Shown: in pieces, positions 50,633 through 61,227 of the stretch | Layout: the number at the start of each line of letters is the position of its first letter | How positions within the stretch are numbered: the first letter of the stretch is position 1 | Source of the DNA: Staphylococcus succinus | GTDB lineage: Bacteria; Bacillota; Bacilli; Staphylococcales; Staphylococcaceae | Assembly (NCBI RefSeq): GCF_029024945.1 | Contig: NZ_CP118976.1 | Coordinates: 2,294,001 to 2,358,000, forward strand | Direction: 5' to 3' | DNA: 64,000 bases | Translations under genes and position numbers: made by a program | Notes under the pieces: generated by a model | What the model saw: the letters and a program-made list of their open reading frames with translations, nothing else | What the model was told of the DNA's origin: nothing | The model's database searches: none

Positions 50633-52033
50633 TTAACCACGTTTAAATCTCACGCCTTGTGCCGTATCTTCTAAAATGATATTCTGCGCTTTTAGTTCTT
50701 CACGGATTTCGTCAGCTCGTGCAAAATCTTTTTGCTTTCTAGCATTATTTCTTTCTTCTATAAGCGCTTCGATATCTGCATCTAACAGAACGTCACTTTC
50801 TTTGCCTTTTAATGGCACACCTAGTACATCACTGAAAATTTTGTATACTTCTTTGAAACGACTTATCACTTCTGTAGATGTTGTGTTCTCTAACACATAT
50901 TTATTAGCTAATTTCGCTAAATCATACCATGCAGTTATAGCATTAGCAGTATTAAAATCATCATCCATGACAGTTTCAAATTGTTCTAATACAGCATTAA
51001 TGTCATCGATATATGCTGATTGTTCTGCAATATCTGTCGCAATTGCTTCACGATCTTCAATCGCTTTATAACTGTTACGTATACGCTCTAAGCCACTTTT
51101 TGCTGCTTCAACTAATTCCACATTATAGTTGATTGGACTTCTATAATGCACACTAATCATAAAGAAACGTAAAACATCTGGATCTATCTGCTTAATGATG
51201 TCATGAACTAATACAAAGTTACCTAATGATTTACTCATTTTTTCATTATCAATATTGATAAAGCCATTATGCATCCAATAATGAGCAAACGGAGCGTGGT
51301 TGTGTGCTTCTGATTGCGCAATTTCATTTTCATGGTGTGGGAATTGTAAGTCAGCACCACCTGCATGAATATCAATCGTTGCTCCTAATTCATGATAAGC
51401 CATTACTGAACATTCGATATGCCATCCAGGTCTACCTTCACCAAATGGACTATCCCAACTGATTTCACCCGGCTTCGCCTTTTTCCATAACGTGAAATCT
51501 AATGCATCTTCTTTCTGTTCGCCTTGTTCTATACGTGCACCGACTTTTAAATCATTCAAAGATTGATGACTTAACTTGCCGTATTCTTTAAATTTACGTG
51601 TTCTAAAATAAACATCTCCGCCACTTTCATACGCATTACCTTCATTTACTAAATCCTCAATAAACTTAATAATGTCATCCATATGATTCATTACACGTGG
51701 ATTAGAAGTTGCTTTCTTTACATTTAGTGCGCCAACATCTTCATAAAATGCTTCAATATATCTATCGGCAATATCTGATACAGATTCATTTAATTCTTTA
51801 GAACGTTTGATTAATTTATCATCAACATCTGTGAAATTTGATACAAAGATCACTTCGTAACCTTGATATTCAAAGTATCTTCTTACTACGTCGTAATTGA
51901 TAGCTGGTCTTGCGTTACCTATATGAATGTAATTGTACACAGTAGGTCCACAAACATACATTTTAACCTTTCCTGGTTCAATAGGCTCAAACGTCTCTTT
52001 TTGACGTGTTAGCGTATTATATAATGTAATCAT
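50633..52033 (-). CDS. cysS: Cysteinyl-tRNA synthetase
   Basis: 466 residues, the S. aureus length. Class I synthetase with YIHIGNARP and KMSKSLGN, plus the zinc cysteine/histidine set. It charges tRNA-Cys. The ATG at 52033 (MITLYNTL) is behind GGAGAG and overlaps cysE by 17 bases. Covered by the cysteine T-box upstream of cysE. Confidence 0.98.
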   Translation of the reverse strand: MITLYNTLTRQKETFEPIEPGKVKMYVCGPTVYNYIHIGNARPAINYDVVRRYFEYQGYEVIFVSNFTDVDDKLIKRSKELNESVSDIADRYIEAFYEDVGALNVKKATSNPRVMNHMDDIIKFIEDLVNEGNAYESGGDVYFRTRKFKEYGKLSHQSLNDLKVGARIEQGEQKEDALDFTLWKKAKPGEISWDSPFGEGRPGWHIECSVMAYHELGATIDIHAGGADLQFPHHENEIAQSEAHNHAPFAHYWMHNGFINIDNEKMSKSLGNFVLVHDIIKQIDPDVLRFFMISVHYRSPINYNVELVEAAKSGLERIRNSYKAIEDREAIATDIAEQSAYIDDINAVLEQFETVMDDDFNTANAITAWYDLAKLANKYVLENTTSTEVISRFKEVYKIFSDVLGVPLKGKESDVLLDADIEALIEERNNARKQKDFARADEIREELKAQNIILEDTAQGVRFKRG

Positions 52034-52667
52034 CTTGTATCTCTCCATTTCTTGTTTTCTCAAGTTGTTTCTCTAATTCTTTTAATTGCTCGAAAAGCGG
52101 ATCTGGTAAATTGCGGTGGTCAAATGTTTTACCTATGCGTCTGCCATCTTGTTTAACAATATGACCTGGTATGCCAACTACAGTAGAATAGCTTGGTACT
52201 GAACTTAATACTACAGAATTAGCGCCTATATTTACGTCAGATTCAATTTTAATATTGCCTAATACTTTGGCACCAGCAGCGATTAAAACATTGTCGCCAA
52301 TGTCAGGATGACGTTTACCTTTTTCTTTACCCGTACCACCTAATGTGACACCTTGATAAATTGTGACATTATCTCCAATTCTACACGTTTCCCCAATAAC
52401 TACACCCATACCATGATCAATAAATAAACGTCTACCAACCTGAGCACCTGGATGTATTTCAATTCCAGTGAAAAAGCGAGTGACTTGAGAAATCAACCTC
52501 GCTAGAACATATTTCTTTTTTTTATATAATTCGTGTGCGATGAGGTGGCTCCACACTGCATGTATGCCTGCATATGAAGTAATAACTTCCAATGTCGTAC
52601 GTGCGGCTGGATCTTGTTCGAACACCATATTTACATCATCTTTTACTCTTTTCAAAATCTTAAACAA
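52017..52667 (-). CDS. cysE: Serine O-acetyltransferase
   Basis: First enzyme of cysteine synthesis: acetyl-CoA plus serine gives O-acetylserine. 216 residues: an N-terminal helical domain, then a left-handed beta-helix of hexapeptide repeats with catalytic His in FIDHGMGVVIGE and GVTLGGTGKEKGKRHP. The start is TTG behind GGAGG. It is preceded by a T-box and forms an operon with cysS. Confidence 0.97.
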   Translation of the reverse strand: MFKILKRVKDDVNMVFEQDPAARTTLEVITSYAGIHAVWSHLIAHELYKKKKYVLARLISQVTRFFTGIEIHPGAQVGRRLFIDHGMGVVIGETCRIGDNVTIYQGVTLGGTGKEKGKRHPDIGDNVLIAAGAKVLGNIKIESDVNIGANSVVLSSVPSYSTVVGIPGHIVKQDGRRIGKTFDHRNLPDPLFEQLKELEKQLEKTRNGEIQDDYII

Positions 52668-52687
52668 GGTTGCTACCTCCTTATTAA

Positions 52688-52931
52688 AAAAAGCGCCCCT
52701 AACTCACTTGTTAGAGGCGCTTTTGCACGGTTCCACTCTTATTTTTATATACAAGTCCTCACTATAAACCATATCTATGATTTAATCATTGCTTCCCAAC
52801 TCATATTCACTCATCAAAGTTATTTAATTGATATTCATACAAAGGTGCATTCCGTAATTTCTGTGGTGTGCTCACAGCATCCGCACACTCTCTTGACACA
52901 ATCCATTACCTACTAATCCTTTGCTATTTTC
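52688..52931 (-). ncRNA. Cysteine T-box riboswitch upstream of cysE-cysS
   Basis: Minus-strand leader with the T-box sequence AGTGGAACCGTGC (52736-52724) just before a GC-rich terminator hairpin (AAGCGCCTCTAAC / GTTAGGGGCGCTT) and T-run. The specifier loop text GGAATGCACC gives the codon UGC (52849-52847), which matches cysteine. Uncharged tRNA-Cys should switch it to antitermination. Confidence 0.9.
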
Positions 52932-52938
52932 AGTTTTA

Positions 52939-52967
52939 ATAATAGGTGGTTTGTTGTAATTTTTCAA
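52939..52967 (-). promoter_or_regulatory. Promoter of the T-box-cysE-cysS operon
   Basis: TTGAAA (52967-52962), 17-base spacer, TATTAT (52944-52939) on the minus strand, immediately ahead of the T-box. Confidence 0.75.
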
Positions 52968-53009
52968 GTATTAACTCCCCAATACTTTTACGTTACATAC
53001 CGAAATTAT

Positions 53010-54464
53010 TTAAACGTATTTTTTCAAACGTGACAACACTTTGTCTTTGCCTAATACTTCGATAGTATTAGGTAGTTCTGGCCCATGCATTTGGCCAGTA
53101 ACAGCAACACGTATCGGCATAAATAATTGCTTACCTTTAATACCTGTTTCTTTTTGAACTTCTTTAATTGTTTTCTTAATTTCTGCCGCTTCAAATGGTT
53201 CAAGCGCTTCTAGTTTGCTATACAGGTGCGTCATTAGTTCAGGTACTTGCTCACCTTCAATGACTTCTTGCTCATCTTCTCCTAATATTTGTTCATCACG
53301 GAAGAATAACTCTGAAAGTGGAACAATTTCTCCAGCATAACTCATCTCTTTTTGATACAGTGCAACTAGTTTACGACCCCACTCTAATTCTGCTTCACTA
53401 GGATTTTCAGGAAGTAGTTCTGCTTTAATAAGATGTGGTAATGCTAAATCAAATACCGTTTCAGTATCTTTTTGTTTCATATATTGGTTGTTAACCCATG
53501 CTAATTTTTGTTTGTCGAAAAACGCTGGTGATTTTGATAAACGTTTTTCATCAAAGATTTTAATAAATTCTTCTTGAGAATAAATTTCATCTTCACCCTC
53601 TGGTGACCACCCTAATAGCGTAATGAAATTAAATAAAGCTTCTGGTAAGTATCCTAAATCGCGATATTGCTCGATAAATTGTAAGATTTGTCCATCACGT
53701 TTACTTAGCTTTTTACGTTCTTCGTTAACAATAAGTGACATGTGCGCGAATCTTGGCACTTCCCAACCAAATGTTTCAAAAATCATCAATTGTTTTGGCG
53801 TGTTCGAAATATGGTCATCTCCACGAATAACATCCGAAATTTCCATATAATGATCGTCAATTGCTACTGCGAAGTTATACGTTGGAACGCCATCTTTTTT
53901 AACAATAACCCAATCACCAATGTTATTTGAATCAAATGAAATTTCACCTTTAACCATGTCGTCAAATGAGAATGTAGTATCTTTAGGGACACGGAAACGG
54001 ATCGAAGGTTGACGTCCTTCAGCTTCAAACTGTTGGCGTTCTTCTTCTGTTAAGTGTGCATGTTTACCGCCATAACGAGGCATTTCTCCACGTTCAATTT
54101 GTTGTTGGCGTTCTTCTTCTAATTCGTCTTCAGTCATATAACATTTATAAGCTTTATCTTCATCTAATAATTGTTGAATTAACGGATTATATATTTCAGC
54201 ACGTTCAGACTGACGGTATGGACCATAACCTTTATCTTTATCGATAGATTCATCCCATTCAATACCTAACCATTTTAAATTTTCAAATTGAGAAGACTCA
54301 CCATCCGTTAAATTACGCTTACTATCCGTATCTTCAATGCGAATTACGAAATCCCCATCATAATGTTTAGCAAATAAATAGTTGAATAATGCAGTTCTTG
54401 CATTACCAATATGCAAGTAGCCTGTTGGACTTGGTGCATATCTAACTCTTACACGATCACTCAT
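53010..54464 (-). CDS. gltX: Glutamyl-tRNA synthetase
   Basis: 484 residues as in S. aureus. Class I motifs PSPTGYLHIGNARTAL and KLSKRDGQ are intact. In bacteria of this kind it also charges tRNA-Gln with glutamate for GatCAB. ATG 54464 with AGGAG is chosen. Transcribed separately from cysE. Confidence 0.98.
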   Translation of the reverse strand: MSDRVRVRYAPSPTGYLHIGNARTALFNYLFAKHYDGDFVIRIEDTDSKRNLTDGESSQFENLKWLGIEWDESIDKDKGYGPYRQSERAEIYNPLIQQLLDEDKAYKCYMTEDELEEERQQQIERGEMPRYGGKHAHLTEEERQQFEAEGRQPSIRFRVPKDTTFSFDDMVKGEISFDSNNIGDWVIVKKDGVPTYNFAVAIDDHYMEISDVIRGDDHISNTPKQLMIFETFGWEVPRFAHMSLIVNEERKKLSKRDGQILQFIEQYRDLGYLPEALFNFITLLGWSPEGEDEIYSQEEFIKIFDEKRLSKSPAFFDKQKLAWVNNQYMKQKDTETVFDLALPHLIKAELLPENPSEAELEWGRKLVALYQKEMSYAGEIVPLSELFFRDEQILGEDEQEVIEGEQVPELMTHLYSKLEALEPFEAAEIKKTIKEVQKETGIKGKQLFMPIRVAVTGQMHGPELPNTIEVLGKDKVLSRLKKYV

Positions 54465-54857
54465 TATGTTCACTCCTGTTTAATAATATTATTAGTAATT
54501 TTAATAGCATATTGCGTTTTGAAACTCATTACATATTCTGGTTTGTTAAGTTAAATGATTTTTAACATAAAACATTGAAAATTTATAATAAATTTAGTAC
54601 TAACGCTTCATAAAGTTGTTATCTTGCCGCCTATTAATAATACCATAGCTTATATTTTTTTAAAGCACTACTATACAATCTATTAACACTTCATTTTATG
54701 ATTTCAACACATCATATAGTAATACAATTTCGCTATCTATTGTAGCACTTTAAGGCCTATTATGATATCACTGTGCTTAAATTCACTCTTTCTCAATAAT
54801 AAAAAGGTTTCAAATGAATTTATAGTAACCAATTCATTTGAAACCTTAATAACTCAT
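54465..54857. other. gltX-yacL intergenic region
   Basis: About 390 bases, AT-rich, no gene or tRNA seen. It holds the yacL terminator and the gltX promoter region. Confidence 0.7.
54804..54847 (-). terminator. yacL terminator
   Basis: 17-bp perfect stem AAGGTTTCAAATGAATT and complement, 10-nt loop, T-rich tail on the minus strand. Confidence 0.88.
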
Positions 54858-55916
54858 CTAGTTTAGCTTTTTAGCAAAAATAATTCTTCCTGATGAAGTT
54901 TGTAATAAGCTGATAACTTCAATATCAATATGCTCCCCAATATGTTTCTTAGCGTTATCCACTACTACCATTGTCCCATCATCCAAGTATCCTACAGCTT
55001 GTCCCGATTCTTTACCCATTTTCGTAAGTAATAGACTAAAACGATCACCTTGGTGTACAGACGGTTTAATAGCTTCAGATAAATCATTAACATTTAGTGC
55101 TTGAATCCCTTGCACATGGCACACTTTATTAAGATTAAAGTCTGTGGTAATAATGTGCGCTCTATAGTGTTGCGCTAACTTAATTAACATTGCGTCAATG
55201 TCGCTATGTGACTTAGTCGGATGTATAATTCTCGTAGGGTGATTTGTATCATAAAGTTCATTTAAAATATCTAACCCACGCTGACCTTTTTCACGTTTCA
55301 CACTATCATTCGCATCTGCAACAACTTGTAATTCGTTAATAACACCTTGCGGAATCAATATCTCTCCATCAATAAATCCGCATTCAATAATATCTAAAAT
55401 ACGACCATCTATAATAGCACTTGTATCGATAATTTTAGGCACTGCATTTCTAGCATTAATAGACATTGAGCGCGCCATATTTTCTGGTAAAAATAGCAAC
55501 ATTTCATCACGCTTGCGTAAGCCAAATTGGAATCCTAGATAACCTAGAATAATTGTAATTATAATGGGTACAAAGTGATTTAATACAGTGTTGCCGATTA
55601 TTTGAAAAATGAAAGATATCATAACAGAAATAAGCAAACCAATAATCAGCCCAATTGTAGCAAATAAAATTTCTACAGCACTTTGACGCATAATTGTTTG
55701 TTCTAATTCTTTAAATGCTAAAGTTGCTCTTTTTATAAACCATCCAAAGATTAAAAAGAATATTAAAATCCCTAGTAGACCATTGAAATAGTTATTCGTT
55801 AATAGTGTATAGTCAGCTAAACCAGCATCAATTGTGATTTCAGGGATGAAATATACACCTAAACTTGCACCTAAAATAATATAGCACAAGATTACAATGA
55901 GTCTTAACATATTCAA
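54858..55916 (-). CDS. yacL: PIN/TRAM-domain membrane protein YacL
   Basis: 352 residues: four N-terminal TM helices, a PIN nuclease-like domain starting IIDTSAIIDGRILDI (about 161-175, acidic residues kept) and a C-terminal TRAM RNA-binding domain. Function unknown; conserved between radA and gltX in Firmicutes. The start is a TTG at 55916 with GGGAG at 9 bases. Confidence 0.88.
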   Translation of the reverse strand: MNMLRLIVILCYIILGASLGVYFIPEITIDAGLADYTLLTNNYFNGLLGILIFFLIFGWFIKRATLAFKELEQTIMRQSAVEILFATIGLIIGLLISVMISFIFQIIGNTVLNHFVPIIITIILGYLGFQFGLRKRDEMLLFLPENMARSMSINARNAVPKIIDTSAIIDGRILDIIECGFIDGEILIPQGVINELQVVADANDSVKREKGQRGLDILNELYDTNHPTRIIHPTKSHSDIDAMLIKLAQHYRAHIITTDFNLNKVCHVQGIQALNVNDLSEAIKPSVHQGDRFSLLLTKMGKESGQAVGYLDDGTMVVVDNAKKHIGEHIDIEVISLLQTSSGRIIFAKKLN

Positions 55917-55997
55917 GTTTTAATTCTCCCTTCTCAAGCAAACTAGCCAGACTTAACTTGAGTCATCTGTAAGCTCTTAAATTTATTATATGCCTTA

Positions 55998-57365
55998 TTA
56001 TTTAGCTAAAGCGTATCTCAAAGCGTCGTTTACACTTTTGACACCTATAACTTTAATATCGCTTGGGAATTGCCAACCGCCTATATTTGTTTCTGGAATA
56101 ATGACACGTTTAAAACCTAATTTTGCCGCCTCTTGTACACGTTGTTCAATACGTGATACACGTCTTACTTCGCCGGTCAGACCGACCTCACCGATAAAGC
56201 AGTCTAAACCATCTACGGCTTGATCTTTAAAGCTTGAAGCTGTGGCTACAACGATTCCTAAGTCGACTGCAGGTTCGGTTAATCTTACACCGCCAGCAAC
56301 TTTAATATAAGCATCTTGCTGTTGAAGTAAATAATTTTCTTTCTTTTCTAATACAGCCATGAGTAAACTCAAGCGATTATGATCAATACCTGTAGCCATA
56401 CGTCGTGGATTATTAAAAGTAGTAGGAGTGACTAACGCTTGTACTTCTATCAATAACGGTCTCGTACCTTCCATAGTAGAAACAATTGTAGAACCTGGCA
56501 CGTTAGTTGAACGTTCTTCTAAAAACATTTCAGAAGGGTTTGCAACGCCTTTTAATCCACTTTGCTTCATTTCAAAAATACCCATTTCATTTGTAGAACC
56601 AAAACGGTTTTTTACCGCTCTTAAAATACGATAGGCATGATGCTCATCGCCTTCAAAATAAAGAACAGTATCAACCATGTGTTCTAATAAGCGCGGACCA
56701 GCAATTTGACCTTCTTTTGTAACATGCCCGACAATAAATGTTGCGATATTCATTTGCTTAGCAATATTCATAAGGCTTTGGGTGCTTTCTCTGACTTGCG
56801 AAACGGAACCAGGCGCTGAGTTAATTTCAGGATGAAATATAGTTTGGATAGAATCGACAACAAGCAAATCTGGTTTTAATTGTTTTACGGTTTCATGTAT
56901 AATTTCCAAATCTGTTTCAGCAAACACATTTAACTGACTTGAATCCTCATCCAATCTTTCTGCTCTCAATTTCGTTTGGTTTAATGATTCTTCACCAGTG
57001 ATGTATAAAACATTATGTGACTGCGATAACGCTGCACAAATTTGTAGTAATAATGTGGATTTCCCTATACCAGGGTCTCCACCAATCAAGACTAATGAAC
57101 CATTCACAATCCCGCCACCTAACACGCGATTAAATTCATCTGACTTACTCTTAACACGCGGTGTAGTTTCTTGTTTGATGTCATTTAACTTCTGCACTTT
57201 AGAAACATTATCGCGAGTTCGTACGCCGTGCTTCGGACTCGCTGTCTTTTGCTCGACAACTTCTTCCATTTGATTCCAACCACCACAGTTTGGACATTTT
57301 CCCATCCATTTTGGTGACTGATAACCACAAGCCATACATTCGAAAATCACTTTCTTTTTGGCCAA
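55998..57365 (-). CDS. radA: DNA repair protein RadA
   Basis: 455-residue RecA-like ATPase that helps branch migration in recombination. Zinc finger Cys10, Cys13, Cys24, Cys27; Walker A GGDPGIGKST (95-104); RadA signature KNRFGSTNE; C-terminal Lon-like domain. The start codon is TTG behind GGAGG. Adjacent to clpC. Confidence 0.97.
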   Translation of the reverse strand: MAKKKVIFECMACGYQSPKWMGKCPNCGGWNQMEEVVEQKTASPKHGVRTRDNVSKVQKLNDIKQETTPRVKSKSDEFNRVLGGGIVNGSLVLIGGDPGIGKSTLLLQICAALSQSHNVLYITGEESLNQTKLRAERLDEDSSQLNVFAETDLEIIHETVKQLKPDLLVVDSIQTIFHPEINSAPGSVSQVRESTQSLMNIAKQMNIATFIVGHVTKEGQIAGPRLLEHMVDTVLYFEGDEHHAYRILRAVKNRFGSTNEMGIFEMKQSGLKGVANPSEMFLEERSTNVPGSTIVSTMEGTRPLLIEVQALVTPTTFNNPRRMATGIDHNRLSLLMAVLEKKENYLLQQQDAYIKVAGGVRLTEPAVDLGIVVATASSFKDQAVDGLDCFIGEVGLTGEVRRVSRIEQRVQEAAKLGFKRVIIPETNIGGWQFPSDIKVIGVKSVNDALRYALAK

Positions 57366-57739
57366 AATTGCACCTCCATCTTTCTTTGAACAAATCTATT
57401 TTATACTTCTCTTTGATTAAAAACAAATTTTAATCATGTACATATTATTTTTGTTTTTAATTTACGCGCTTTTATCGTGAGATATATTTGCACTTTGTTG
57501 ATGTATGACTATCTACAATAACTATTTAAATAAAATATCACGCTTTCCTTAATAGTACCAACAATATTATATATATTTACCGGGAAATATAGCATACTCT
57601 TCTTTATAAAGTGTACATATTAATAGCACACTAACATACACATTTTCTAAATAATTATTCTCAAAATACGCATAATAAAATACGCTCCCCAAATGAATTT
57701 TATACATTTGAGAAGCGCACTTTTTCACATATTTTAATA
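57366..57739. other. radA-clpC intergenic region
   Basis: 374 bases with no gene. It holds the clpC operon terminator at its right end and the upstream region of radA at the left. Confidence 0.75.
57683..57717 (-). terminator. ctsR-mcsA-mcsB-clpC operon terminator
   Basis: 13-bp RNA stem CGCTTCTCAAATG with CATTTGGGGAGCG (two G-U), 9-nt loop and T-rich tail. Confidence 0.85.
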
Positions 57740-60202
57740 TTATGATTCTGTTATTTCTTTATCTTTTGATGGTGCTTGTCTTTCTTGAATATCATATTTA
57801 TATTCTTTACCATCATGATCAATTTTAACTGCTTTGCCCTCGATTTGGTTACCATCTAAAATTAATTCACTCAAGTTATCTTCTACTGTTTTTTGAATTG
57901 CACGAATTAATGGTCTAGCACCATATTCTGGGTCATAGCCTTCTTCTGCAATTTTTTCTTTAGCCGCTTCTGAAACCTCGATGTTTATATCTTGCTCAGA
58001 TAAACGTTTAGTAAGTTTATTAACCATCATTGTAACAATTTCTTTCAATTCATCTTTAGAAAGTTTGTGGAATACAATGATATCGTCTACACGGTTTAAG
58101 AATTCAGGGCGGAAAGCATTTTTCAATTCTTTCATCATTGTTTTACGGATTGTTTCGTAGTCTTCGCCTTCTGAAGCTCCACCAAATCCTGCAAAACGCT
58201 GATCTTGTAACTCTTGTGCACCAACATTTGATGTCATAATAATTACAGTATTACGGAAATCAACACGACGTCCTTTCGTATCAGTCAAATGCCCATCATC
58301 TAATACTTGTAAAAGTATATTAAAGACATCGGGATGCGCTTTTTCAATTTCATCAAATAAGATTACTGAATATGGTTTACGTCTTACTTTTTCAGTTAAT
58401 TGTCCACCATCATCATGACCTACATAGCCTGGAGGGGCACCAACTAAACGACTGACTGCATGTTTTTCCATGAATTCACTCATATCAACACGAATCATTG
58501 CATCATCTTCACCAAACATAGATTCTGCTAAAGCACGTGCTAATTCAGTTTTACCTACACCTGTAGGACCTAAGAAAATAAAGCTGCCAATTGGGCGCTT
58601 AGGATCTTTTAATCCAGCACGTGCACGTCTTACTGCTTTACTTATTGAAGTTACCGCAGCTTGTTGACCAATGACTCTATGATGAAGTGTATCTTCTAAA
58701 TTAAGTAGACGATCTGATTCTGTTTCATTAATTTTAGTTAATGGTATACCAGTCCATCCTGCAATAACTTCACCGATATCATCTTCAGATAAAGAAGTAT
58801 TTTCACCGTTTTTCGTGTTCTTCCATTTGTCATTTGCTTCTTCGTATTGTTTTTCTAATTTAGTTTGTTTATCACGAAGGTTAGCTGCATTTTCAAATTC
58901 TTGTGCATGTACTGCAGCATCTTTTTCATTTTTAACTTGTTCGATTTCTTGTTCGATTTCTTTCAAGTTTGGCGGTGTTGTATGACTTTTCAATCTCACT
59001 TTAGAACTAGCTTCATCAATTAAATCGATAGCTTTATCAGGTAAGAAACGATCTGATACATAACGGTCACTTAATTTTGCAGCTGAAATTAATGCTTGAT
59101 CAGAAATATTAATACGGTGATGTGCCTCATAACGGTCACGCAACCCTTTTAAAATTTCAATAGTATCTTCAACTGTTGGTTCAGCAACTTGAACGGGTTG
59201 GAAACGACGTTCTAACGCAGCGTCTTTTTCAATGTTCTTACGATATTCATCTAAAGTTGTTGCACCGATACATTGTAATTCTCCACGTGCAAGCGCTGGT
59301 TTTAAAATATTGGATGCATCAATAGCACCTTCAGCTCCACCAGCACCTACTAATGTGTGTAATTCATCAATAAATAGAATCACATTTCCTGCTTGATGGA
59401 TTTCTTCCATTACTTTTTTAAGACGTTCTTCAAATTCGCCTCGATATTTAGTTCCAGCTACTACTGTACCCATATCAAGTGACATCACACGTTTACCTTT
59501 TAACGTTTCAGGCACTTCATTGTTCACAATTGACTGAGCTAAACCTTCTGCAATTGCAGTTTTACCTACACCAGGTTCACCGATTAACACTGGGTTGTTC
59601 TTAGTACGACGGCTTAATACTTCAATAACTCTAGTGATCTCTTTGTCTCTACCAATCACAGGATCTAACGTGCCATCTTTTGCAATAACAGTTAAATCAC
59701 GTGCAAGACCATCTAATGTTGGTGTGTTATTTGATTTATTCGCTTGCGCATTTTTATTACTCATTTCAGGACTGCCTAAAGCTTTAACTACTTGTGCGCG
59801 TGCTTTGGTGATATTTAAATCTAAATTAGCAAATACACGTGCAGCTACGCCTTCATTTTCACGAATCAAGCCAAGTAAAATGTGTTCTGTACCTACAAAA
59901 TTATGATGTAATTTTCTTGCTTCATCCATTGATAATTCGATTACTTTCTTCGCTCTAGGTGTGTAATGTAATGCACCCATTTGCTCTTGTCCATGACCGA
60001 TTAACTTTTCTACTTCTTCTACTACTTTTTCTTCTGTAATATCGAATTGCTCTAATACTTTTGCTGCAATACCTTCAGGTTCTTTCATCAATCCTAAAAG
60101 TAAATGTTCTGTTCCAATATTTGAATGATTTAAGCGAATTGCTTCTTCTTGAGCATGTGCTAGTACGCGCTGCGCACGTTCTGTCAGTCTACCAAATAGC
60201 AT
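57740..60202 (-). CDS. clpC: ATP-dependent protease ATPase subunit ClpC
   Basis: 820-residue Hsp100 unfoldase for ClpP. Two Clp-N repeats (about 1-145), AAA1 with GEPGVGKT, a UVR/coiled-coil middle region (VHAQEFENAANLRDKQTK) and AAA2 with GPTGVGKT. Loads substrates via McsB/MecA. Fourth gene of the CtsR operon, 14 bases after mcsB. Confidence 0.98.
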   Translation of the reverse strand: MLFGRLTERAQRVLAHAQEEAIRLNHSNIGTEHLLLGLMKEPEGIAAKVLEQFDITEEKVVEEVEKLIGHGQEQMGALHYTPRAKKVIELSMDEARKLHHNFVGTEHILLGLIRENEGVAARVFANLDLNITKARAQVVKALGSPEMSNKNAQANKSNNTPTLDGLARDLTVIAKDGTLDPVIGRDKEITRVIEVLSRRTKNNPVLIGEPGVGKTAIAEGLAQSIVNNEVPETLKGKRVMSLDMGTVVAGTKYRGEFEERLKKVMEEIHQAGNVILFIDELHTLVGAGGAEGAIDASNILKPALARGELQCIGATTLDEYRKNIEKDAALERRFQPVQVAEPTVEDTIEILKGLRDRYEAHHRINISDQALISAAKLSDRYVSDRFLPDKAIDLIDEASSKVRLKSHTTPPNLKEIEQEIEQVKNEKDAAVHAQEFENAANLRDKQTKLEKQYEEANDKWKNTKNGENTSLSEDDIGEVIAGWTGIPLTKINETESDRLLNLEDTLHHRVIGQQAAVTSISKAVRRARAGLKDPKRPIGSFIFLGPTGVGKTELARALAESMFGEDDAMIRVDMSEFMEKHAVSRLVGAPPGYVGHDDGGQLTEKVRRKPYSVILFDEIEKAHPDVFNILLQVLDDGHLTDTKGRRVDFRNTVIIMTSNVGAQELQDQRFAGFGGASEGEDYETIRKTMMKELKNAFRPEFLNRVDDIIVFHKLSKDELKEIVTMMVNKLTKRLSEQDINIEVSEAAKEKIAEEGYDPEYGARPLIRAIQKTVEDNLSELILDGNQIEGKAVKIDHDGKEYKYDIQERQAPSKDKEITES

Positions 60203-60216
60203 AATAGCATGACCTC

Positions 60217-61227
60217 CTAATTTATATGTTCTCTTAAAATATCTGCTCTTTTTTCATTTACTACTCTTTCATCTTCATCATCTAATAAGAATGGTGACTG
60301 TATCGCAATCATCAACTCATTAAATTTGAAATCTTCTAATTCAATATAGCCTAAATCAATGCCAAGTTTAACTTCACTTAACCTCAGAGAAGCTTCCTCC
60401 ATAGATATTAGTCTACTATATTTTAATATTCCTAACGAACGATATACTCTGTCTAACGTTTCGGTATGATTGTGTTCATTTAAACGTTCACGAATTTGCA
60501 TTTCTTCGTTAATAATTTGCTGAACAACTTCGGTTAAACTTTCTATAATATTTTCTTCCGTTTTACCTAAAGTCAGTTGATTTGAAATTTGATATATATG
60601 ACCATAAACTTGCGATCCTTCACCATATATACCCCTTATTGTAAAACCAAATCGGTTAATTGTTTGAGCAATACGATTCATACGCTTCATAATTGTTAGA
60701 CCAGGTAAATGTAACATCACACTCGCTCGCATTCCTGTACCAATATTAGTTGGACACGTCGTTAAATAACCTAAATGTTCATCAAAGCTAATGTCTAACT
60801 CACTATCTAAAGTATCATCTAATGTAGAAGCTTTTTCAAATAAGGTTTGTAATGATAAATCATTGCCCATTGCTTGTATACGAATATGATCTTCTTCATT
60901 GACCATGAGGCTTAAAGATTCATCTTCATTTAATAACACTGCAGAAGCAGGTTGTCTAATAAGTTCTGGGCTGATAAGATGTTTGGCTACCAGTTTGTAT
61001 TTGCTTTGTTGATCCATAGTGTCTAAACGTTGTATAAACAAATCTGGAAGTGCATCTTGAACCTCGTTAATTACTCTAAAACCTTCTTGCTCGGACGGAA
61101 ACATGAGCGGATGAACATGATTTTCTAAATTTCTAGCTAATCGTATTCTTGAAGACATTACGATTGGGCTTTCATCTTTATCGCGCATCCATTCACTCAT
61201 ATATGCGCTGATATTATTTTCACTCAT
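60217..61227 (-). CDS. mcsB: Protein arginine kinase McsB
   Basis: 336-residue phosphagen-kinase-fold enzyme that phosphorylates arginines on CtsR and degradation targets for ClpCP. SSRIRLARNLENH and the CPTNIGTGMRAS motif hold the catalytic cysteine and arginines. ATG 61227 follows GAGGTGAG; it overlaps mcsA by 8 bases. Confidence 0.97.
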   Translation of the reverse strand: MSENNISAYMSEWMRDKDESPIVMSSRIRLARNLENHVHPLMFPSEQEGFRVINEVQDALPDLFIQRLDTMDQQSKYKLVAKHLISPELIRQPASAVLLNEDESLSLMVNEEDHIRIQAMGNDLSLQTLFEKASTLDDTLDSELDISFDEHLGYLTTCPTNIGTGMRASVMLHLPGLTIMKRMNRIAQTINRFGFTIRGIYGEGSQVYGHIYQISNQLTLGKTEENIIESLTEVVQQIINEEMQIRERLNEHNHTETLDRVYRSLGILKYSRLISMEEASLRLSEVKLGIDLGYIELEDFKFNELMIAIQSPFLLDDEDERVVNEKRADILREHIN